Source: Hawksworthiomyces lignivorus (Eukaryota; Ascomycota; Sordariomycetes; Ophiostomatales; Ophiostomataceae). Taken from it: a stretch of DNA of 64,000 nt. Under the pieces are notes generated by a model that saw nothing but the letters and a program-made list of their open reading frames with translations, did no database searches and was not told the origin of the DNA. Below are positions 1-10,092 of this stretch, piece by piece; the stretch's first letter is position 1, and every line of letters begins with the position of its first letter. The position numbers and the translations under genes are program-made. The stretch covers positions 124,001 through 188,000 of the forward strand of contig NTMA01000077.1 of assembly GCA_002917075.1 (NCBI GenBank). The letters are read 5' to 3'.

Positions 1-761
1 GGCCTGGCGCTGCTTCTCGGAGCGCAGGTCGAGGGTGCCGATGAAGTTGGGGTCGAGCGCGATCATCTCGGGCTGCAGCTTGTTGAGCAGGCCCTTGACC
101 TCGGCCTCCTGGCGCTGGCGCCGCGTCTCGTAGGGGTTGACCTCGAGCGCGTCAAAGTTGGCCTCGCCGGCGCCGGGGATCAGCAGCGACGAGAAGCCGC
201 GGCTGTGGCCCACGCCGAGCACGTCCTCGAACGGGCAGAAGCGCACGCGCTCGACCGCCTGGCCGTCGCCGCCCCACGCCATGTACGGGCTCTGGACTTT
301 TTCCGTGGCGTCGCCGGGCGCGCCCGACAGGATGCCGTTCCACAGCGTCGTCTTGGTGCCCCAGCCGACGGCGGTGACGCCCGTGTCGGAGATGGCCAGC
401 GACGAGGCCGGGCCGTTGGTGTAGTAGCTGCTGACCTCGCCGCGGAACATGCGCACGTCCCACACGCACATGCGGCAGTCCTGGCCGGCCGACACCATGT
501 AGCGGCCGGCGCGGTCGACGGCCAGCGCGCGCACGGGGCCCCGGTGGGCCAGCAGCTTGACCTGCGCGTCCGACGAGTTGGGCGACCACAGCGTCACCGT
601 GCCGTTCTGGTGGCCCGCGTGCAGGATGGCGTTGTACGGGTTCTGCGTCAGCGACACGGGCGTGCCCGTCTTGGTGTGGATCTCCGACACCAGCTGGCCC
701 GTCGACACGTCCTGGTACTTGAGCTGGCCCGTCAGGCTCTGTAGGGGGTTAGCGAGAGATG

Positions 762-796
<35 letters not shown>

Positions 797-1584
797 CTAT
801 AGAAGGAACGAGTGCGTAGGCTTGTGCTCACCATCGTCGCCAGCAGAAAGTGGTACGGCAGAAACTCCATGTGCGACACCTCAATGTGCTTCCGCAGGCA
901 GTGCACCTCGACGCCGTTGCGGTCGTAGATGTACGTGTACTTCTTCTGGGCCACGGCGAAGAACTGGTTGTTGTGCAGCCAGCGGACGTCGCGCACCGTC
1001 TCGCGCAGCTGCAGCTCGCAGCCCAGCTTGCCCTCGCGCCAGTCCACGGTGGCGACGTGGCCCTTGCGGCCGGCCAGCAGCAGCTCGCGGCCCGTCCGCG
1101 CAAACTCGCACAGGTAGGGCCCCAGCTCGTTCAGCTGCAGGTCGAAGCGCTTCTGCGCCGCCGCGATGGGCACGTCGCGCGCCAGCTCGTCCTGCCGCAC
1201 CTTGTACGTGCGCTCCATCTCCGTCTCGGGCTCCAGGAACCCGCTCGCGTGCTCCAGCAAAATCTCCGCGTCCTTGGCCTGGTCCGCCGCCCGCTGGAAC
1301 CGCGTCTCCAGGTTGCCCAGGTTCCGCCGCAGCTTCTTGTCCTTGACGCTGCGCACGTCGATCTGCTTGCCGCGCCCATACTGCCGCTGAGCTTGCTTGT
1401 GCCGCCGTATCCGCTCCTGCTCGGCCTTGCTTCGAAGGGACAGCCGTACGTCGTCGACTTTCTTGGCACCGTTGTCGTATTTAGCCACGGCGTCTGTTGC
1501 CGGCCCGGACTCCGCCTCTGTGAGAACATCAGTCTTTGTTTTCCGCCGTGCTGGTGGCTGCACGGCCTCTATTGTGTCAGCCAT
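1..1584 (-). CDS. UTP7: U3 snoRNP / SSU processome WD40 protein Utp7 (WDR46), 3' end cut off
   Basis: Two exons are visible: 1584-832 (251 codons) and 738-1 (246 codons, still open at the window edge). The 93-bp intron 739-831 starts GTGAGC and ends CTACAG. Utp7 is a beta-propeller subunit of the SSU processome, which assembles on pre-rRNA in the nucleolus. The first 100 or so residues are basic and helical. WD-type blades follow, for example the stretch read from QDCRMCVWDVRMFRG. The last visible part, EANFDALEVNPYETRRQRQE and the PEMIALDPNFIG that follows shortly, is the BING4CT domain that marks this family. Only a short C-terminal tail should be missing. The ATG at 1584 opens MADTIEAVQPPARR and has no upstream in-frame competitor. 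It diverges from TSR1, 459 bp away, with which it shares a promoter. Identification is by family recognition and is strong. Confidence 0.9.
739..831 (-). repeat. Microsatellite-bearing intron of UTP7
   Basis: This 93-bp intron carries, on the plus strand, an alternating CA run of about 16-18 bases followed by a GA run of about 18 bases (roughly 760-796). Such runs are prone to length change and could serve as a strain marker. The splice sites lie outside the run. Confidence 0.75.
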
Positions 1585-2043
1585 GGTGTATCTTGTTGTC
1601 GACAAACACACGTGCTGTGCAGAGAGCTGTTATGCGAGTGAGAAGACCAGCCAGCCAGCGAAGTTTCACGGACCACTTTAAAAAAAAAAAAAAAAAGAAA
1701 GGGAAAAAGAAAATCTTATCGCAGTCTCCAGGATAAGAGGATAAGGCTTATCAGCTTATCGATAGGCCTAGTGGAAACCCCCACCAAACAATTTAGCGCT
1801 GGAAAATTTCCCAAAAATTCTGCCAGCGAAAAAAAAAAAGAAAAAAAAAAAGAAAGAAAGAAAAGAGAAAAAAAAAGGTTAGAGTTGGGGCCCTGGGCCG
1901 CCTAAGAATTATTATACTGTAGATAAGTGAGGCATGGCCCGCTAGAACTTGGCTAGACAGACTTCATAAGAAAATATAGAAGTCTTACACTGCATAGACG
2001 ACTCGGTTTCGTTCCCCAGAACTACTCGAATCTGGTCGTCAAG
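1585..2043. promoter_or_regulatory. Divergent UTP7/TSR1 promoter with a cluster of six GATA cores
   Basis: The 459-bp interval separates the two start codons. GATA cores occur at 1716-1720 (TTATC), 1732-1736, 1740-1744, 1748-1752 (TTATC), 1756-1760 (TTATC) and 1761-1765 (GATAG), all within 50 bp. Long A-tracts and a purine-rich stretch lie at about 1680-1710 and 1830-1876. AAAATTTC and AAAAATTC elements near 1802-1820 resemble the RRPE motif of yeast ribosome-biogenesis genes. The motifs are seen directly; any role is inferred. Confidence 0.6.
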
Positions 2044-3530
2044 ATGCCTTCCACACTGGCTGGCCACAGCCATAAGTCGACCACAAAGGTTGGGCACAAA
2101 CCCTTTAAGGCGGGCAAGGGCCGTCACCGTAAAGGTTGGTTTCCTCAACCCTGATTCTCCGGTTCAGATGCAAGATGCAAAGGATAGACGGGGGAGGGAG
2201 ACAGAGCGTATACTACAAGACGAGAAAGGAATCCTGTTTCTGACAAGTCGTGTGCACAACCATATCCAGGCAAGGTCGCCGACGAGAGACCCCGGACGCC
2301 GCACCAGCAGGTCATGTCGAAGCTGGACCGCCGCAACCACAACCGCCAGCGACAGCTGGAGAAGCAGAAGGAGCACCGCCTGGAGGCGTCGGTGTTTGCG
2401 GGCCGCGACGGCGCCCCGCGCAACGTGGCCGTGATCCCGCTGTGCCGGGACTGCGACGCCGCGGCGGCCGTACGGGCGCTGAACGGCAGCCTCGACATCG
2501 AGGTCGGCGAGGACGACGGCGACAACCGCGCCGGCAGCGGGCTGCTGCGGGTGGCCGTGGACCGGTTCAAGCAGCAGCTGCAGTACATTGTGGTGCCGGC
2601 GGACCGGGACGTGCTGGCGAGCCTAGACGCGGCGCGGGCGGCGGACTTTGTGCTGTTTGTAGTGTCGGCGGCGGAGGAGGTGGACGAGCGCGGCGAGCTG
2701 GTGCTGCGGGGCGTGGAGAGCCAGGGGCTCTCGACGCTGTTCACGGCGGTGCACGGGCTGGGCGGGCTGACATCGCAGAAGCAGCGGCTGGGCGTGCTGG
2801 AGTCGCTGCGGTCGTTTATGCGCCACTTCCACCCGGGCCAGGACAAGCTGTTCAGCCTGGACAGCCGCCAGGAGTGCGCCAACCTGATGCGGTCGCTGTG
2901 CAGCGCCTCGCCCAAGGGCATCCACTGGCGCGACGAGCGCAGCTGGCTGCTGGTCGAGGAGGTGCAGTTTGGTGATGAGGGCGACGACGACGCCGCCCCC
3001 GCCGCCGTGCTGACGGGCGTCGTGCGCGGCCGCGGCCTCAAGGCCGACCGGCTGGTGCAGGTCGGCGACTGGGGCGCGTTCCAGATCGACAAGATCACGG
3101 CGGCGCCGCGCGCCGCCGCGGCCGCGGCGCGCAAGGCAAAGGGCGACACGGACTCGATGGCGGTGGATGCCGCCGCCGGTGCTGCAGCCGTCGTCCTCGA
3201 CGAGCCCGGCGAGGACCGCGACGACCTGGCCGAGCTCGCGCCGGAGGAGGCCGCGTTTGCGAGCGACTACGACGACGACGACGACGACGACATGGACGAC
3301 GACGAAGTCAACCTCGACGGCCGCTCGCTGGCGGGCGCCAGCCGCAAGGGCGTGCTGCTCGACGACCACCATTACTTCTCCGACGACGACGACGAAAAGT
3401 TCCGGCCGGCCAAGAAGCTGCCCAAGGGCACGTCGGCGTACCAGTCGGCTTGGATCCTGGACGACGTGACGTCCGAGTCGGAGATGGACGACGACGAAGA
3501 AGATGAGGACATGGCGGGCGCTGACTCTGC

Positions 3531-3562
<32 letters not shown>

Positions 3563-4785
3563 ACAAGGCTGAGCCCGCTGACGGTACCGAGGGCATCGCG
3601 CAGTACGCGCCGACCGAGGCCGGCGGTGCCGGTCCTTCCGAGTACCCGCAGTCCGAGGCGTACGTGGAGCAGGACGACGAGCAGGAGGCGGCGCAGCTGG
3701 CGCTGTACCGGGAGTCCAAGCGCAGCGAGGCGCAGGACGACCTCGAGTTCCCCGACGAGATCGAGCTGCAGCCGCACGTGCTGGCGCGCGAGCGGCTGGC
3801 GCGCTACCGCGGCCTCAAGAGCCTGCGGTCCAGCCCCTGGAACAGCCGCGAGGACCGCCCCCACGAGCCCGACGACTGGCGCCGCCTGCTGCGCATCCCC
3901 GACTACCGCGCCTCGCGCATCCGCGCCGGCCGCGAGGCCCTCGTCGGCGGCGTCCCGCCCGGCACCCGCGTCGCCGTCCACCTCGCCCGGGCGGCCGGCA
4001 GCCCCATCTCGCCCGCCGTCCGCGCCGCTTACGACCCCCGCAAGCCCCTCGCCCTCTTCTCGCTCTTCCGCCACGAGCACAAGCACACCGTCGTCAACTA
4101 CCTCGTCAACCTCAGCGCCGACCACCCCCGCCCGCTCAAGTCCAAGGACGAGCTCATCGTCCAGTGCGGGCCCCGCCGCTTCGTCATCCACCCCCTCCTC
4201 TCCCAGGAGGGCGTCACCCCCAACGACGTCCACAAGTTCAACCGCTACCTGCACCCGGGCCAGTCCGCCGTCGCCAGCTTCGTCGGCCCCGTCACCTGGG
4301 GCTCCGTGCCCGCCCTCTTCTTCCGCCGCGCCAAGCCCAACTCCGTCCCGCTGCTGCCGGGCGTCGCCGCCCCGCCGACCTTGTCGCTGGCCGCCATCGG
4401 CACCTCCCTAGCCCCGTCCACGTCCCGCGTCATCGCCAAGCGCGTCATCCTCACCGGCCACCCTTACCACATCCACAAGAAGATCGTCACCATCCGCTAC
4501 ATGTTCTTCAACCGCGAGGACGTCGAGTGGTTCAAGGCCCTGCCCCTGTGGACCAAGCGCGGCCGCAGCGGCTACATCAAGGAGGCCCTCGGCACCCACG
4601 GCTACTTCAAGGCCACCTTTGACGGCCGCATCAACCCCCAGGACAGCGTCGGCGTCAGCTTGTACAAGCGAGTCTGGCCCCGGAAATCCCACCTCTACCA
4701 GGAGTGGGCAGAAGCGCCGGCCGGCGAGGCGGACGAGGCGGACGAGGCGGACGAGGCTGACGAGATGGACGAAGAGATGACCTAA
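2044..4785 (+). CDS. TSR1: 40S ribosome biogenesis GTPase-like factor Tsr1
   Basis: Exon 1 is 2044-2134 and exon 2 is 2270-4785, with a 135-bp intron 2135-2269 (GTTGGT...ATCCAG). The protein has 868 residues, close to the family norm of about 800. Tsr1 binds late pre-40S particles in nucleus and cytoplasm and blocks premature translation-factor binding; it looks like a translational GTPase but is inactive. The N-terminus MPSTLAGHSHKSTTKVGHK is the conserved Tsr1 opening and is found only if the small first exon is included. A central AARP2CN-type region and a C-terminal RIBIOP_C-type region (around KHTVVNYLVNLSADHPRPLK and HPYHIHKKIVTIRYMFFN) follow. A long acidic insert with runs of Asp (plus-strand 3250-3310 and 3480-3510) and an Ala run (about 3530-3560) interrupt the middle. 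The tail is a degenerate DEA repeat. The gene is convergent with ureG. Confidence 0.95.
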
Positions 4786-5052
4786 ATGGCATAGCCGGGC
4801 ACACAAGGGTGGACAAAAAGAAAAATCAAAACGGCGGGATATGGGTACAGCGATGATAATGATAAACTCTTTTTGCATCTTTTCAAAATAGGTAGTATAG
4901 ATTTTATGCTTCAGGTCATCAAAAAAATGTTTATTTTTTATTTTTTAATATCCAATCCGGCAGCCGCCGTGTCCCGTATATCATTAAGAGTACACCTTTT
5001 CTTTTTTTGCTCTGTTTTGCCCATTTCATGGTTCGCTCCGGGAGGGTATCTT

Positions 5053-5981
5053 TCATGCCTTTGCCAGGGCCTCGAGGCCTTCGGTCGGCCGCGGGCCGCC
5101 GTGCGCCTTGGACACGGACTCGGCGCCGCTGGCGCGCCAGGCGCTCAGGATCAGGTTGACAATGTGGTCGACGCCGACGTCCTTCTTGACCTGGGCGAAG
5201 ACGGTGGGCCCGCCCTCGCGCATCTTGCGGGCGTCGCGCTCCATGACGCCGAGGTCGGCGCCCACGGCCTCGGCCAGGTCCGTCTTGTTGACCACCAGCA
5301 GGTCGCTCTGCGTGATGCCCGGTCCGCCCTTGCGCGGCACCTTGTCGCCGCCGCTGACGTCGATCACGTAGATGATAAAGTCGGCGAGCTCGCGGCTGTA
5401 GTTGGCCGCCAGGTTGTCGCCGCCTGACTCGATCAGCAGCAGGTCCGTCCCGAACACCGCGTGCAGGTCCTCCAGCGCTGCCAGGTTGGCGCTGATGTCC
5501 TCGCGCACCGCCGCGTGCGGGCAGCCGCCCGTCTCGATGGCCCGGATCCGCTCCGACGGCAGCGCCTTGTGGCTCGTCAGGAACTCGGCGTCCTCCCGCG
5601 TGAAGATGTCGTTGGTCACGGCCGCGATGGAGAACTTGTCGCGGAGGGCGAGGCACAGGGCCAGCATCAGGGCCGTCTTTCCAGAGCCGACAGGGCTGCA
5701 TAACAGAACGGGCATGTCAGCAAAAATAAAAAAAGTATAACTCAATATAAAAAGCGAAGCAGCCATCAAAGGGGTGGCAGAGCATACCCTCCGATGCCAA
5801 TCGTGAATGCACGGTCTTCCCAGTTGCGGCCCTCGACAATCGGCATCTCCCGGCCGAGAAAACTGCCCGGTCCGTCGAGGATCTCGTGACTATGGCCATG
5901 CTCAGCTGGAGAGAAGGCAGATTCGTGGCCGTGGTGGGCGTGCAGGGTGATGCCGCCATCGTGAGAGTGGAGGTGAGCCAT
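5053..5981 (-). CDS. ureG: Urease accessory GTPase UreG
   Basis: Exons are 5981-5788 and 5695-5053, with a 92-bp intron 5696-5787 (GTATGC...ATGCAG) that splits the P-loop codons. The product has 278 residues. UreG is a SIMIBI-class GTPase that, with UreD and UreF, delivers nickel to apo-urease in the cytosol. Visible signatures are the His-rich N-terminus (about residues 3-33), the P-loop GGPVGSGKT (64-72), the nickel-binding CPH motif (Cys123-Pro-His125), ESGGDN and the guanine-specificity NKTD. A longer reading exists only from a TTG, so the ATG at 5981 ([10 protein letters not shown]) is preferred. It is convergent with TSR1, only 267 bp between stops. A GATA-type site pair lies 150-200 bp upstream and fits nitrogen control by an AreA-type factor; that is inference. 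Confidence 0.95.
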
Positions 5982-7023
5982 TTTTGGGGAGCAGTTCAGG
6001 GAGGAAGCAGTTGTCAAGACGGGCTCAATCTTGCATGTAGGCAGCAGTGCACGGCTTAATGAAGTGCAAAGTTCGTCTGGAAGCGTTTATAAGCGGCTTC
6101 AGAGTGATCGTCTTAGACGAAAAGGACTCTTATCAGTCGGATGTGGGGTTGAAAGCTCCGTTCTTGCGCGCTGATAACGACGCGGATGGAGGGGAAAACT
6201 ATTAGAAAGGCCCATGACAAACAACGACGGTAATTCGATGAGAGAGAGTGTGAAGGTGTGAGGCAGAGGGAAGAGAGCAAGAATTATTTGGAGAGGCAGA
6301 ATATCAAAATATCTAAATATCGTGAAGGGATTTCAATTATTGAATATCGAATAATTAAATAATTGAATATTACTGCATTTGCAGAGCTTTGTTTGACCAA
6401 GAATAGAAAGAGCATAGCAGGTGCCTTAGTGAGAAGCCTCCGCCATGGAGCTTCTTGCCCTTTTAGGATACAACCGTAATTGAACCTGATGTTCTGCATA
6501 AGGACAATGCCCTTTATAGAAGTATCAGTATTGGCCTTATGTGAGACGATCATCGACGAGCGTATTGGGCGAGGGCATCAACAAGGGCAATGCGGCAGGC
6601 CGACAGCTGCTCTTCTGCCATTTCTAGAGGCGAGCGAATAATGTGTGTGTGGTGAGCGTGCTTGTGCTGTGGTGCCAAGACGAATGATCAATACATGTTC
6701 ATTGCCGAGCATATCTTGGAGAATCGTATCCTACGTTACGGGTGCATGAGACAAGGGTTGAAATATCAAGCAAAGCAATTTGGCATGAGGCTATCGTACA
6801 TAGCTGACCGCAAGAAAGAAAGTGTCGTTGCTGACGAAAACAACTGTCTATGTACAGGAACGCCGTAGACCCAACAGGGCCGACCATAGCATGGTAATTG
6901 CCGCAGCGAGCAACGAGAAATAAAAAGTGATACATTGTCTAGGGAACACTAGAAAATAAAAAAAGGGGGTGAAACCACACTTACGGGTTTCCTCGAGGAC
7001 AAAGCGGTTTGGCGTCTCAGACC
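5982..7023. other. Intergenic: ureG promoter side and 3' flank of the RD-rich gene
   Basis: No convincing gene is seen. It holds the GATA pair listed separately and an AT-rich patch at about 6290-6380 with two near-copies of an AATTATTGAATAT-like word. An open frame on the minus strand (6553-6284, 89 codons) has no family resemblance and probably is chance. Confidence 0.6.
6130..6177. promoter_or_regulatory. Paired GATA-factor type sites upstream of ureG
   Basis: TTATCAG at 6130-6136 and CTGATAA at 6171-6177 are two HGATAR-class sites in opposite orientation, about 40 bp apart and 150-200 bp before the ureG ATG. Fungal urea-use genes are commonly under AreA/Nit-2 nitrogen control through such sites. 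Binding is inferred. Confidence 0.5.
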
Positions 7024-9085
7024 TCAGAAGGCCGCGCCGCCCATGCCCTCGCCGGCGATGGTCTGGAGGCTCTTCTCGCTCAGGTCGCTCTTGAGCTCAA
7101 AGGCGCGAGCCTCGCGGTCCATCTTGTCCCAGGCGCGCAGCTGCTTGCGCAGCCGCTCCTGCTTGGCCTCGAGCTCGGCGCGCAGCCGCTCCTCATCCTC
7201 GAGCAGCCGCCGGTGGTGCTGCAGCTGCTGCTGGCTGTGCTGGTGCGGCAGCCCGCCGAGCGCCGCCATCGGGTACTCGAGCCGCCCGCCGGGCACCAGC
7301 GCCGGCATGCTGGCCATGAGCTGCTGCGTCAGCGACAGGCCCGCCATGGACGCCGACGCCGATGACGTCTCGCGCCGCAGCCCGAGGCCGGGACGCTCGC
7401 GGTCTCGGCCGCGGTCTCTGTCGCGGTCCCTGTCGCGGTCCCTGTCGCGATCTCTATCGCGGTCGCGGTCGCGGTCGCGGTCTCGGTCGCGATCCCGGTC
7501 GCTGCCGTTGAGCAGGCTGGGCGACTGCAGCTGCTGTGCCGCCGGCCCTGTGGGCGGGTTGAAGGGCCGCGACGACGTCGATGGCGACCCGCCGCGGCTG
7601 CGGCCGCTGCTGGATACAGAGCCCGCCGGCCCGCTGACCGACGCTCGAGGGCCCGTCGGAATTCCGCCGCTGCCGCTGGGGCCGCCGCCTGTGGTTGCTG
7701 GCGGAGGACCCCAACCGCCGCCGCCGCTTCCGCGGCTGCCGCGCGGCGTGTAGGGGCCGCTCTCGCCGCTCACGCTCCCAGCGCGCAGAGGGCCGCTGCC
7801 GTAGCCGCGAGGACCCGTCGGTGGCCCACCGCCGCCGCCGCCGCCGCCGCTCGGCGTGGTGAGGGGCGAGAGCTCGCCGCCCCGAGTCTGTGAGCTTGGA
7901 CCGCCGCCCGCTGCAGGGCGGCCCAGAGGTGTCGAGGGTCCCGGCGAGGGCCCCAGCTTGCTGCGCGCGGCGTTGGGGCCCGTCGGCGGCGGCGGCGGAC
8001 GCAGAGCCGCGGGGCCCGTGGGAGGCGACTTGAGCGAGGGCGACACAAACTGGGCGTGCGGCAGGCCCCCTGACGCGCCAAAGTCGTTGTAGCCGTCGCG
8101 GGACGCACCCGCCGGCGTCGCCTGGCTGGCTCCTGCCGCTGGCGCAAAGGGCGAGCGCGACGGAGGAGACGCCTGGCGCGATGGTCGGCCGACGCCGCCA
8201 GGACTGCGCCGCGGCGACGAAGGGCCGCCAGGGCCGCCGAAGCCGCCATAGTCGCGTGACGGCGAGGGCCGCCGCTCTGGCGTCCTCGACCGCGCCCGGT
8301 AGCGAGGGGGCGACCACCGGCCCGGCGACCGGTTTCTGGGGCCGCGGTCTGGGCTTCTCGATCGTCGTCTGTAGGGGGGCTATATTAATATCACAATACA
8401 GAGTGTCTATGGAGAGCCGTTCTGGCGCGGCTGCGTACCTCATGTCTCGCAAGGGCTGTATGTCCCGTCTCGGCGGCGACCGGCCGCGGTCGAGCACCCT
8501 GTCTCTGTCCCCTCCGCGGCGCGGCGACACGTACCGGGGAGAAAGCCGCCGCGGGGGCGAGCCACGCCTCGGCGAGACGCCGCCACCGCCGCTGCCGCCG
8601 CCATTGTGCCGAGAGCCAGGGCTCCGCGGTCGGCTGCGGCTCCGCTCCAATGGCCGCCACCGCTCGCCCGGCTCGCGCTCGCGCTCGCGCTCTCGCGTGC
8701 GGTACCGATCGATGCTCCGCGACCGCGACCGCGGACGACGCGGCGGTGGTGACCGCCCTGGCACGTAGCTATCGCTGGCCGGCGGCGGCGACGCGCCGTG
8801 CCGCTCGCGGTCTCGGTCTCGGTCTCGATCGCGGTCCCTATCTCGGTCTCGGTCGCGGTCCCAGTCTCTGTCGCGGTCCCGCCCTCTGTCTCGGTCTCTG
8901 TCCCGGTCTCTGTCTCGGTCGCGGTCGCGGTCTCGGTCCCGGTCCCAGTCTCGCATGCGGTCGCGGTCCCGCAGCGGACTCCTATCTCGCCGCGGCGACC
9001 GGTCGCTCCGCGCCGTTGGCCGCCATGACTCGCCTGCACCGTATCGCGTGACCTCACCGTCGTCGTACCTGTTCGTTGCGGTCAT
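7024..9085 (-). CDS. RD/RS-rich, PTGP-motif disordered nuclear-type protein
   Basis: Exons are 9085-8439 and 8368-7024, with a 70-bp intron 8369-8438 (GTACGC...CTACAG). The product has 663 residues. I do not recognise a specific orthologue; such proteins are often labelled serine/arginine repetitive matrix protein. It begins [19 protein letters not shown], then a long Arg-Asp dipeptide tract, an SR/SP-rich region, a Pro/Gly-rich middle with five PTGP motifs, a second Arg-Asp tract and a C-terminal 80 residues rich in Leu, Glu and Arg that look helical ([20 protein letters not shown], then [20 protein letters not shown]). RD/RS proteins usually act in pre-mRNA splicing or transcription. That role is inferred from composition only. 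The reading frame stays open and spliced through both repeat tracts, so the gene is real. The start could lie further upstream if a 5' exon exists. Confidence 0.78.
7396..7505 (-). repeat. Second Arg-Asp (RD)n coding repeat
   Basis: The hexamer-type repeat GCGGTC/TCGGTC (plus strand) encodes a run of Arg-Asp dipeptides in exon 2 of the RD-rich gene. Codons vary (CGC, CGA, AGA with GAC, GAT), so the repeat is kept at protein level and not only by recent slippage. Confidence 0.85.
8800..8970 (-). repeat. First Arg-Asp (RD)n coding repeat
   Basis: A longer Arg-Asp dipeptide tract in exon 1 of the RD-rich gene, with occasional Trp, Gly or Met substitutions. It is the same dipeptide as the tract at 7396-7505 but separated by about 400 residues of different sequence. 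Confidence 0.85.
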
Positions 9086-10092
9086 TGTTAGTGAAGGTCT
9101 CGGGAGCCTCGGAAGGCGATAGAAGGACATCAGAGTCATCCAGCTCGATGCGGCCCAAAGAGGCATCCGTACCTGCGTGTGTTCCTATCTCTGTCCATAG
9201 TGGAGCTGTGTTCAGGAGGGGGAGATGCTCCCGATTCAGGAAACAAAAAAGCAAAAGAGTTGTGCGCTGGCTGCGCGCCCCGTCGGCGGTTCTTTCGTCG
9301 CCTTCCTATGCTGCGTCGAAGAACCGGGGGGAGTCACGCGAGTGGAAGATGCTTGTACAAATACCAAAACGATGCTAGATCGTATGCGCTCGAAGTTGTT
9401 ATGAGGCGATTATAGTAATGATCGAAAGGAGAAATCAAGGTGGCGATATTACGAAAGGTTGAGGATGTGTGAAGCTATTTTCAGAGTCGCGTTAAGTTGT
9501 CGCTAAGAAAGTTTTATCGCGATAGCACAAAGGAGACAGGCCAGAGGGAGGCGGCTGGAGCCAATCAGCGCAACTGTGGCGGTGAAACGTTTTTGCAGTC
9601 CCTATCTCAGGCCCCTGAAAGATCGTGAAATTTAGTGATACTCTTCAGCACTCTACCGCATTCTATAGCACATGCGCCTTGTAACGTGTGGCTGCAATAA
9701 TTCTTAGCTGTGACTTCTCTCCGGTTTGCATAAGCAAAAGCTTTCCATGACGAGAAGAATACAAATGATTGGCATAATGGCCATATCAGTTTCTGTAGTC
9801 TGTTCTGCTCGCTATATTCCACAGATCATCTTCGTCTTTCGGGCTGTCTCATTGATATAGAAATGGTATAATAGTAACAACTTCTGTGCCATCTCGCCGC
9901 ATCGCCGAAAATATTCACCTGGCAGATAAAAAAAGGATACATGACGCGAAAGAAAATAATTGCACATTAAAAAAAGGAGGCAGAGAGATGGTTAATGGAT
10001 AGAGTATTGGAAGTGGGCGAGAAGGGGAGGCAAAAAACAAAATAGAGCCATACACAACAAACAGCCTTCCCTCTCCCCTCAAAATCCTGACT
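9086..10092. other. Intergenic: promoter of the RD-rich gene and 3' flank of HDA1
   Basis: No separate gene is supported. On the minus strand a coding-like frame of about 33 codons (about 9165-9060) overlaps the start of the RD-rich gene in another frame and ends at a GTACGA donor-like site; it is reported as a finding. The rest is moderately AT-rich and featureless. Confidence 0.55.

Noticed and set aside
2623..4254. 543-codon minus-strand open frame across TSR1
   Set aside because: It is a shadow of the GC-rich third codon positions of TSR1; low-complexity Val/Gly/Arg-rich product and no domain.
7454..9166. 570-codon minus-strand frame reading through the intron of the RD-rich gene
   Set aside because: It shares exon 1 but passes through the 70-bp intron and continues in the wrong frame; splicing gives a better product.
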